Shown here: positions 11,824 to 24,000 of the stretch, piece by piece
Numbering within the stretch: the stretch's first letter is position 1
How the letters are laid out: each line of letters opens with the position of its first letter
Source of the DNA: Glandiceps talaboti
Lineage: Eukaryota > Hemichordata > Enteropneusta > Spengelidae
NCBI RefSeq assembly: GCF_964340395.1
Contig: NC_135553.1
Coordinates: forward strand, 23,349,449-23,386,948
Direction: 5' to 3'
Length of the DNA stretch: 37,500 bases
Notes under the pieces: generated by a model
What the model saw: the letters and a program-made list of their open reading frames with translations, nothing else
Told to the model about the DNA's origin: nothing
Database searches by the model: none
Made by a program: the position numbers and the translations under genes

Positions 11824-14800
11824 TACTGACTGACTGACTGACTGATTGACTGACGGACTGATTGACTGGCTGACTGGCTATGACTGACTTTCTCTTCATC
11901 TGTCTGTGCACTCAGTTGTCTGTGTTTGTCCAACTAACTGAATGTCTGTCTGTCTTACTGACTAGTTGACTCTTTCATGACAGATGCACTGACTGTCTGC
12001 TTTAGTAGTTGACAGACTTTGTGACTGACTCCATCTCTGTGAGATTAACTGTTTGTCTATCAGTCTGTACCGAGCATTCAACAAACCATAATGTAAATGA
12101 CAACTCACTGTTACCATAGACTCTGGAGTGAACATATACCAATAACATTTATCATTCTCATCTTATTGTACATTGAATTATATATTACAGATATTGTTTT
12201 GGTGATAAGTGTATTGCATGATTGATAATGCCCTCAGATATCGTATCTTCTTTCTTGAATATCTGATAGATTTTTATGGGTAATTCGTAATATGCATATT
12301 TTCCTTCGGGGTATGGTTGATGTCCAGCATGGAAGCATGTAGACTTATCATCCTATTCCAACTGTTACCTTTCATGAATAAACAGACTTTGGTAGTCAAA
12401 TTTTTGTCATGACAACATTTTTTTAATTCTGAAGCCATATCACACTATATTTATTTTGTTGTATTTTTCACATACTGTGAGATATATCAGTGGTGGCATC
12501 TCCTTGCTGTATGGCACTTTACAAGTGACTTGTAAAAGTACAGCATGGGTCAGTGACTGATGTACCTTACAATGTAAAGCCCATGTGTTGCTGGTGGTGG
12601 TGGTGTTTCCTTGCCCTGTGTTGTTTCAAATCTAAACGTATAGTTATGCAGAATCAAAATCTTCCCGATGAGCTAAATGTATTTTACAGTCGTTTTGACA
12701 AGCAGAATAATAGGCCTTATGTTAATGTAACTAGTACCGGTAATGACACTCAGGCTTTTACAATAACTGATACAGATGTAAGTCGTATATTTGCTAGGAT
12801 GAATGTTAGTAAAGCAGCAGGTCCAGATGAAATAACTCCACGTCTGTTGCGAGCATGCTCTAGTCAACTCTCTACAGTCTTTGAAGGTATTTTTAATTTG
12901 TCACTTCGCCTTTGCAAAGTTCCGCATGTACTCAAAAAATCTATAATAGTACCAGTTCCGAAAAAACCTGCTGTAACTTGCCTTAACGACTACAGGCCAG
13001 TGGCTTTAACTTCTGTCATTATGAAGGTGTTAGAACGCTTGGTCCTACAATATCTCAAATCCATTCTTCCCCGATCACTTGACCCTTACCAGTTTGCCTA
13101 CCGAGTTAATCGTTCTGTAGATGATGCTGTTTCCCTAACAATACATCATGTCCTTAACCATCTAGAAAATGCCAACACATATGCAAGAATTTTATTCATT
13201 GATTACAGTTCGGCCTTCAACACTATCATACCTACCAACCTCCACCAGAAACTGATATCACTCGGTATTAACAGCTCTTTATGTCACTGGGTTTTAGATT
13301 TTCTCTCAAACAGACCCCAAATTGTTAAGATCGGTTCATTTTCGTCCAAATCAATTACTCTTAGCACAGGTGCCCCACAAGGATGTGTTCTCTCCCCCAT
13401 GTTGTATTCCCTTGTTACACATGATTGTACTCCAAGTGTCGATAGCTCCATGATCGTCAAATTTGCAGATGACACTACCGTCACTGGCTTTATAAAGAAT
13501 AACAATGAGAGTGCATACCGAGAACAAGTAAGTCAGCTGGTTGGATGGTGTGGTGAAAATAACTTAGAATTGAATGTTGACAAGACCAAGGAAATTATTG
13601 TAGACTTTAGAAAACACAGTACGGAACACATTCCACTATCGGTTCACGGTAAACAGGTCGAGATTGTTGAAATGTTTAAGTTTCTTGGTACACTTATTTC
13701 AGATGATCTTAAGTGGGGAATGCATGTAGATAACGTCGTAAAGAAAGCCCGTCAGCGTCTTTTCTTTCTCCGTCGCCTAAAGAGTTTCGGTGTCAGCAAA
13801 ACGATCATGGTCAAATTTTACCGTGCAGTAGTCGAAAGTATTCTCACATTCTCGTTCACTGTCTGGTATTGCAATATTACTAGTAGAGACCATGATAAGC
13901 TAAACAGTGTTGTTAAAACCGCGTCTTCAATTATTGGGGCAGACCTTCCTTCCCTTGAATCACTCTTTATCGATCGCACAATGAGGAAATCAAAATCAAT
14001 AATCAAAGATGAATTTCACCCTGCAAACAATATGTTTGAATTACTGCCTTCTGGGTCACGGTATAGATCAATTAAATCACGTACAAATCGTTTCAGTAAA
14101 AGTTTCTACCCCACGGCCATACGCACACTAAACAGAGCATGATATACAGTTTTTAGCAGGTCTTTAGATCAGAACATTTTTTAGTCACTGCCTTTTTATT
14201 TGTGTCTGTCATTGTATTATATCCTAGTTTTGTATCTTCGTGTTTTGACTGCGAAACCACACCGACTTCCATTGTAAACTTTTTAAGTTTATATGTGGCA
14301 ATAAAGTTATTATTATTATTATTTTCGCATATCAAGTGTGTGAAGCAATTACACTGAAATACTACTAACCTGTCAAAAATGTCTTAAGAGACCATCTTTT
14401 CTGTAGACTGTAAGGCATCATGTTAGTGGTGCAGAAATTATTGATAATAAGTCCCTAAAGAAGTGAAAACCACCGATGTTTTGAATGAATTCTTTTACAA
14501 AAAGTGGAAGTAAGATGACTGTGTACGACAAAATGAAACTTGAGAGAAAAAATAGTGACCTTTCCTTGTCTTGTGTCATAACACACACATAGCATAGTTT
14601 ATATATGAAGCTCTACCACGGAAACTGTATCATCAATTTCAGTTTTTATAAAGGCACACTTTTGATTAAGCTTAAAATCTCAAAACGGTTGTCTGACAGA
14701 GCTATAGAAAAAGTTGGGCCAGAACAAAAGAATGACCCGCGTAATCCTTATTACGATAACACAAATGCGATGACCTGGGATTGAAACATTGCCCTTTAAA

Positions 14801-16945
14801 GGCCGTCTTTTGTGAAGCTAATAAAGTATATTTGTGATTGTTTATCTTTGTCACATCTTACTTTATATACTACAGTCTACTAACGTGATAGTGAAGCATC
14901 AGCAATGATGTACCACCACCCCTACTACTACTACCACCACCACCACCACCACCACCACCGACATCACAAACTTACCTTAAAGTCTATCTTTTCTATTGCA
15001 TGATGTTATACATAAAATACTCTTCTTTCTATAATAGAGTTGACAGGGGATGATATACCTTTTGCATTAGAACAGTTACCAGGTTAGTTGGATGTGGAAC
15101 TTTGATTTCATTTGATTTTGATTTTCATGTGTCTTGTGATATTGGGTATATCTATCTATGAATGCCATCATGTTCTATTCTGCATGTCATTGGTTCTGTG
15201 TATCAAGATAAATTCTCATTTTAAAGTTGAAATGATCTATTTAGCATTTGAAATTGAGGTGAGATTTTGATAGCATTTTTGTTATCAACGTGATAACTAG
15301 AATGATTTCTCTGTGTAAAATAATTGTATCTGATACATTTTTGTGATAAATAAATTCATTCACAAATGTTGCCTTTGAAAAAAAAGTTGATCATACCATA
15401 TATACTTGTTCTACTTGTACATTATGTGATGAGAAAATTTATGTTACTATGGCAACTGAAATCCAACGCATTTGTTATTGTGATTTTCTTAAGTCTCTGG
15501 AAATTATCATTTCATTGATATGTTGCCATAGTAACATGATTATGCTATGCCAAGACGGTGTCACCATGGTTTCTGAATAATTGATGTCTCTTCTGCAGAG
15601 AGAACCATGGAGGAGTTGGCTGAGATAGCCAAGTGGTTGCTACGGAAACGCAATTTGGATTTCATGAATGTATACCATCAGATTCGATCTAATGTCTTAC
15701 TGAGGTCCTTAGAAGGACTTAAAGACCATCTTCACAAGAAATCATCTGGCTCTACGGGTACGCCATATTCACCAGCTCCGGTAAGTGTCGTGTGAAGTTT
15801 ATATAACTTTTACCGTCATCAATGACTCCTTATCAAGACTATTGGAGCTTTGACCATCTGTCCAGTACTGCTACATGTAGGAGAAATGATTATAGCATTT
15901 GGCTTGTAAAGCCACCACTAATTCTACGTCACAGATATGAAAAATGAAAAATACATATCATGGTTTTAGATAGAGATTAACTTCACTCATATTGCTATAT
16001 TGTTAAAGGATTGGGATGCGAGCATTGTTGAAGGTTTATTCTGAGTGAAGTATTCACTGATGGCACTAGATGGGTGGGTGGGAAACTCAAAAATGACCCT
16101 TTTGCTTGGCATCCTTGAGTGAGTAACTAATCATACACACTTTACAGTATGTCATGTATATTGCCGCTTAGCTCACTGTGCTGTCTTCACTTTACTATAT
16201 GTAAGGAATAACAACGTGTCTTCAAGTAACCTACCTTTACAGTTGTGAGATTAATGAGTATTTATGATGTAACATCTTGCAGAATATTATCGTTATGTGA
16301 TTGGGTATTGAATAATCATTACACAAAGAAAATAAAAAGGTCATCATTTATTTGTCATTCATACTCTTGACTCAAATTAATAATTTCAGAATTTGTTCAT
16401 ATAATCTTTCAACAGCAAATGATTACAAATGTATTTAAAATAATGCTGAATTTCAAGTTGTATTTTTGGCGATAAATAAATCAATACGTGATTTGTTTGT
16501 CTTATGATTTTTAGGGCAGTGCAAAACACAAACTTGGTGTTAAAGATACTCCTAAGAGAAGTACACTGAAAAGACAGTAAGTGTCAATACTAAATTAAGT
16601 GTATAGATGGGTTGTTTCCACCTACTTCTTGTGTTATATTCTCACAGCAGTGTGATTATACTATCTCAGCCTGAGATTAAATTGACAGGAATGTGAATAG
16701 GCTGAATTGACAGGCTAGGAATGTGAGTACAGAGATAGAACTGTGGGCCCATGTTAAAAGTCTCACGTAGAACGACCTATTGTACATTCTGTACTTCATC
16801 ATTTTGGGATAAAATTAAAGTGATGTGCATATGTTTCAAATACATGTAGCATATTCTTGTGGCAGGTTTGTGCAAAATTGATCAGAACATGGCATGATAT
16901 TGGTGTGCATATGTTCATGTGCTTATGCCCATACATGCACGCACG

Positions 16946-16994
<49 letters not shown>

Positions 16995-19900
16995 GCACGC
17001 ATGCACACGCACGCACACGCACACACACACACACACACACGCACACACACACACACACATACATATGACCATTCACATGAATAGGAATTGCGCTCATTAT
17101 ATATAGTTGCCTTATAAGCTATATCTGGGTAGAGGAGTGGTCTTTGGCAAACAGATATCCTCATTAGCCATTATAGTGTGATCATGTTTCACTTTAACAA
17201 GTTAGTGGGAGTTCCAATACTGAATCAGAGAACATTTGAATTTCTCTTTTTGTACTTGTAGACTTATACAGAAGAAAGGATCATCAACCCTTCAAAAACT
17301 GGATGCAGGTAAAGTTACAATGATTTCTGTCTTTCTCAAATTCATATCTCTCTCTGGCAAATTTGTATCTGTTCAGGTCTTGGCTGTTTCTGTCGAAATA
17401 AAATCAGTGTTTGCCATGTTTAGATGAACGGTGTACAAAAAGTTCCTGCTACAATCAGATAAAAGTGGTCAAGTTGTCAGCAAAACCTGCTTTTCCAACT
17501 TTTTACTATTAAAAGTCTCACCATGAGCAATCAGTGTTAATGTCTGGTGTAATGATAACATGTACTTTGTAATCTGTTACATTTTACAGGGTACCGTCGA
17601 ACATCACCGATGACTCCAGATATGAAATATGAAGATACCATGGAAGTGGATTATGATGCATTTATTACATGTGTCACTGCACTGCTCAAACTCATGCAGG
17701 TAACTGTACACCAGACTCAATACCAATATGAAAAAAAGAATCCTAAGAAATGGTGACCCAGCAACTTATGAAATAATATGGATTATAATATATTTATAAT
17801 AAGTTAAAGTGGCCCAAATACTTAAAATAGAAAGTATTACAAACCATGTTAAAATGAAGAAAATGGTAGCAAAAACAGAAAGAGAAGGGTAAATGGGTAG
17901 TCAAGAAATATCTTGCCGCTAGTCTAGTGTGACCCCTGACATTGTACATTGTGAATGATAACAATGAGAGGATTCAGTCATCAATGGAACTGAAATACAT
18001 AACTGAAAAAATATACACACAAAAGTCTATTCAGTACATGGAAAGTCTATACAACAAATGAAGAGTCTATACTAGTATATCAAATATAGAAAAGTCTATA
18101 TTAGATGACCTCACCATCTAATGTAATCTAAAATAGAGTTTCTACATATTCACATACAGATGTAAACATGTCATCCAAGAATTATTGTCGCAATATAATG
18201 TGGACGGGTTATATTACCCATTTGCAGGGTGATTTGTGATAGTTTAATTTTATCCGTTCATGGCTTGTTTGTGTTGAAATTCATTGTATCTGTACCGATC
18301 TCAAACATTATAGTTACAAGTGCAGTACAGTGTACACCAAGAAATGAAGAAATGAAACAATTCTTTATACCTTGTGTATTTCTTCCATACAGAGTGAATC
18401 CCAACTTATGACATCCATTATTCCAGAACAACATCAGAGGAAAATATTTGACGTGTTGATTCAGCCAGGATTTGAGAGCATTATACAGGATGGAGAGGTA
18501 ATAGACAGTTTATATAACTCAAAACACATATTATGTACAATGTAAATAATCATGTTTTTACATGCAGGTAGAAGAACAGTGAAATAACTGTATTAAAATA
18601 ATTAATGTTATCACAAACAGTGGAGGATTTAATGCTCTAAAGACACAGCTAGCCGCCCTTGTGGTTTCATTAGTATCTTGATATCCTAATCTTGAATAAT
18701 TAAGAGTATTATGAATAGTACTGGCTTTTCAGTACAAGTAACGAACAAGCCTCGGTCCAATCACGTTTTGTCCAAAATTGTATATACCTGTATAAATATC
18801 AACTTTCTGTAGCAATACACGCATTTCAAAGACATTCACACGTCCACACATACAAAATTTATTACCAAAATCACCAGCTGCTCACTGTTGTCATGGATTT
18901 TTTCATAAAGGAATCACTGCGTTGTTCACTGTACGCATTCAAGTTTGACAATAACCTCCATGAAGTTAGGAGGCTGTGTATGCACATGTTGTGCCTTTTA
19001 AGTGACAATAATTGCATAAAGACATTGCCTGTATTTATCATAGTGTCAGCAGTATGTATGCAGTTATTGAAAAATGAAAATGAAATATGATCATAATAAA
19101 TAGTAAGTTCTAATTATTGTCATTTTAAAATGTCTGGAATGAATGGGACATTTTAATGAAACAAAAATTCCATTAATAATACATGAGAATTCTTCAACTT
19201 AGGATTAGAACGGAAGGTGCAAACAAAATAGTTGTCTTTCTTAAAATAGTTTTGTCTTTTGTAATGACACAATGTCACACGCGTTCAATAAACAAACTTC
19301 TTTCATTTCAGCTCTGACAACTAACTTTTAATTGTCAGAGATTTAGGACAAAACCTCCTCTCCCCTCCTTCTAAATGAATACTCACAAGTCGACATCAAG
19401 ATATTTATATATGATGTAAACCATGATGAAAATTGTAGCGGCCACACCACTATCATTGTAATGTAAAAATATCAAAAACGCACTGTATATCACATTAGCA
19501 GTAAATTTTAATCAACTTATCAACATCTCACTAGTAAATAGATAACCTGTTTTTGTTGAAGGTGGGAAAGTTTTCTAAATTTGGTTAGAAGTGGGAAAAT
19601 GAAGTTGATGCCAGACCCCCTAGCTCCCTAAACCTAAGTTTGTTTGTTCAGCTTGTGTGACATCATGTGATCATCTCTTTGAAGAGGTTTGATTTTAGCA
19701 TGTTCTGTATCCAGTGTGTATGCTATAATGTACGCCAGCAAAGAACAGATACAACACAACCTGAGTGTCATCTATATACTAGTGGTAAGGTCAAGACACA
19801 AATCTTGATGTGGAGTTACTGTTATGTATTGTGTTTCACTCCATTTCAGAGTACTGTTCTGTCAGTGAAGAAAAGTATTGTCAAACATGACTACTCAGCC

Positions 19901-21044
19901 GTACTACCATTATTACCAATATTGAAACATCTAAGAACTATCAAACCAGATTTTGATGAAACGTTACAGGTAAAACATGCACACTTATCTCTCTGATTCA
20001 CAACTTTTCTTGGTCATATTTTGATAGGATTTTGACAAGTTTTTCTTTGACAGCAGAAATATTGAAGGGTCATCGAAAGACTCAGATATGATACACATTT
20101 TCTGTTCCCCAAGAACAATTTAGATAGATAAGAAACAGGTTTTCACAGACCACTCATTACAAATATAAACAATGCCATCCAACCCCAACTGATATACACA
20201 GACACACACAATGTCCTTGGAACAAACAAACTATTTTAATGTTATCACATTGCAGGTTTAGATTTTGACAAATGCAAATTGTCGATAGCAGTCTGTTTGC
20301 ATGGTTCCCCATGGTGACATGTGTGTACACATACAGTGCCTGCTTGTCTGCAGGAGTGTGGTGTCATTTATATTGTAATGAGTGGTCTGTGTGAAGCCTG
20401 TTTCTTATCTATCTAAATTGTTCTTTGGGAACATAAAATGTGAATGATATACATAGTCTTTGGTGACCCTTCAATATTTCTAATGTAATTTATACATAAG
20501 GTGGAAGGAAAAAGTATATCATTAGAATTACTGTGTGATTCAACTTATAATAATTTGGAGTCATTTTCAAAAATTGATGTAATGATACATATAAAAATAA
20601 CAATATTGTGAGACAGGGAATTCTGTCTGGATCATGAGTGTCATATTAAGTTGAACAAATATGAATTAATAATATTGATTATTTGATGCTCACATAGCTA
20701 TTGATATACATAATTATTTAACCTGACTAGTAAATGTATTTGTTATTTATAATTACTATATATTGTTAGGAATAAAGTTATTATAGTTTGTACAAATTGT
20801 GAAATACTTTCAAATTTACACTGTTACTTGGTCAGTATAACTATTTAAACTGGCGTACACATTGTTTTTTGTCATCACAGGGAACTGCACCAAAAACAAG
20901 GGGTAAGCTAGCCCAGCTGTGTGCAAGTATGGAAGCCACTGGAGCCAAAGGACTTGAAGAATTCTTTGAAATTATCAAGGTATGGTTGTTCTACCTCAGG
21001 GCTAACTTATTCAGGTGATAGTCAAAAGTGTTTTGTGTACAATT

Positions 21045-21089
<45 letters not shown>

Positions 21090-24000
21090 CATGCACACAT
21101 ACAGCATGCACACACGCACACATGCATGCACACATACATACACACACTCATAGACTGAAGATATTTGAATATAAATTGAATGAAAGTTTATTGATTTATG
21201 TATGTATTACTTTTAGAGTGATCCTGATAAACAGTCCAACATGCCAAAAGACGGTACAGTCCATGAACTCACTAGCAATGTAAGTATATCTATCGTACAG
21301 TCCATGAACTCACTAGCAATGTAAGTATATCTATAGTACAGTACATGAACTCACTAGCAATGTAAGTATATCTATGGTATAGTACATGAACTCACTAGCA
21401 ATGTAAGTATATCTATGGTATAGTACATGAACTCACTAGCAGTGTAAGTATACCTATGGTACAGTCCATGAACTCACTAGCAATGTAAGTATATCTATGG
21501 TACAGTCCATGAACTCACTAGCAATGTAAGTATACCTATGGTACAGTCCATGAACTCACTAGCAATGTAAGTATATCTATGGTACAGTCCATGAACTCAC
21601 TAGCAATGTACAAAAATGTAAGTATACCTATGGTGCAGTACATGAACTCACTAGCAATGTAAGTATACCTATGGTGCAGTACATGAACTCACTAGCAATG
21701 TAAGTATACCTATGGTGTAGTACATGAACTCACTAGCAATGTAAGTATACCTATGGTGCAGTACATGAACTCACTAGCAATGTAAGTATACCTATGGTAC
21801 AGTCCATGAACTCACTAGCAATGTAAGTATACCTATGGTACAGTGCATGAACTCACTAGCAGTGTAAGTATATCAACACTACTGTATGGATTGTCAGTGT
21901 CTTATCTGATCTAGACAAAATAACCTGACAGATTACTGGAAGTTAGTACTAGTTTGAAAAAGTATAACATGCGCTGACCGGGCCATCATCAGTGGACAGG
22001 TTATCTGAAAGGCAACTTGCTACTCAAAGTTCAAAGGTTATAGAGTGAACAGGATACATTAAAGTCAGGAATTTCAAATTTATCATGGAATTTATTGATC
22101 ATCTTGGTATTTCAAGAAATTGAAAGGTTTACATCTGTGAAATATTCTCACAACCAGTCTAGCAAAGTTTCTGTTGCACCAAGTGAAATGTCTGTGTGAT
22201 ACATGTCTTTCACAAAATACCCACCAAACTCAAGGAAACTTCTCAAAATAACGAGCATGATTTGTTATTTTATTTTTGTCACCAGGCTATAATTTTCCTT
22301 GAGAGTATATCACTAGACTATGTAGAGACTGCAGGTGCCATGTTAGCTGGTGGAGCAGGTGTTAAAGGTAGGAATACTACATAATGATTTGACTAGAGAG
22401 ACACAATCAATTGTTGTAGAACATTTTTTGGGGAAAGGGGTTGGATGGAAAGGGCTTAGGTGGGGGGGGGGGGGTTGGATCTTGGATGGGGAGAAGCGGG
22501 AGGGGGTCGGATGGAAAGGGGTTAGGTGGGGAAGGGAGGTTGGAACTTGGATGGGGAGGAACGGAAGGGGGTTGGGTTGGATGGGGAGGAGGGGTTAGAA
22601 GTGAGGACTAAGTTTTAAGAGAGAATACTTTATTTGTCAAAAATGATATGTCATTTCTGATAATACTATGAATATTACTTTTTAAAGTCTTCCACTCCTT
22701 TGAATTGTTTATGTTTACCCCCCCCCCCCCCCCCCCCCCGAGAAAAAACCCAAAAAAACAACAACAACAACAACATAATGAAGACACTCAAATGTTAAAA
22801 GGGAACCATGTGGGGCTGATTTTATCCTAGCTGCATTTCTCATGCCTAGAAAAGTGAAAACATAATTTCTACAAAACCTCTTTACAATAGACATTTTTGG
22901 CTTGGCAAACTGGATTACAGAGACTTACTGTACACAGAGATAGCTGCATCAGGGATATAAACAAAAGTTAGTAGTTTCACAAGATATCAACTATATCTCT
23001 TCTTTCTTTCAGAGTCTGGTCAAGCAACTCCTGAAGCAAACAAGAAAAGAGTTTCTATATATATCAGTAAGTTTTCTTTTTAGGGCGTAATAGCCAGTAA
23101 ATATATTGATCTAAGGCCAACATTATTTTAGATATACCCACTGCCACTTGGAAAAAAAATATAACAAGGGACCACAAGCTACTCTTTGGATTAGGCAAGA
23201 TGTACATGTAACTTATATGTGTGAACAACTGCTTATATGTTGATAAACTACCTGGGTTGGATTTTCCAAATGCTCCTAACAGATAAACAAACGTATCCGT
23301 TGCACCATAGACCCTACACCCTTTCGTGTAGGGTCTATGGTTGCACATGTACAAAAACCTACTTCCGTAGCGTGGGCACCTAGCCTGGTTGCACCTTGGG
23401 CTTTAACCAGTACTTCTGTTATGCCTTCAAGTCATTGATGACACATATTTCAATTTATAACTTTGTCAGGTATCTGTTATCATATTTGTACTGACTTGTT
23501 ACAATGCATTCTCAGCTGCCTCTCCCATCCTACTAACAATGTTCATATTTTACATAAAGACAATCTGACCATACACAAAGCCACTAATGTTTTCAGCATG
23601 GCTGATCCCACACTTTTCATGGTATGAATATGTATTTTCATGATTATGTAAGTTTTGAAACTTACATATCGTTTTCTTTTCTTTTCTTCACCATAGCTAA
23701 AGTGTTAGGTGCTTTGGGACTGAATCTTGACCAGAAAACTAAGACATATGCAGACTCACACCTTGGTGCTATATTCTTACTCAACAACTACCACTACATT
23801 CTCAAGTCCCTCCAAAGGTATGTCATTTCACCCCAGCTATACAATGGTTTAATCCACAGTAATATTCTTAATACTCAATAACTACCACCACATCCTCAAG
23901 TCCCTCCAAAGATATGTCATTTCACCCTAGCTATACAATGGTTTAATCCACAGTAATATTCTTGATACTCAATAACTACCACCACATCCTCAAGTCCCTC

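Noticed and set aside
13284-14006. Minus-strand open frames inside the LINE
   Set aside because: They are antisense to a complete reverse-transcriptase frame and show no domain.
16799-17164. Open frames rich in Val-Cys or His-Thr
   Set aside because: They are translations of the (CA)n array in EXOC7 intron 9.
18893-19090. A 65-codon open frame in intron 12
   Set aside because: It lies within an intron bounded by well-supported exons, without homology or splice signals.
20921-21283. A 120-codon open frame across exon 14, intron 14 and exon 15
   Set aside because: It is out of frame with EXOC7 and held open by the CA repeat; the conserved protein comes from the spliced exons.
21254-21871. 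Regularly spaced direct repeats resembling a CRISPR array
   Set aside because: The units are contiguous with no unique spacers, begin inside a eukaryotic exon and sit in a spliced gene.
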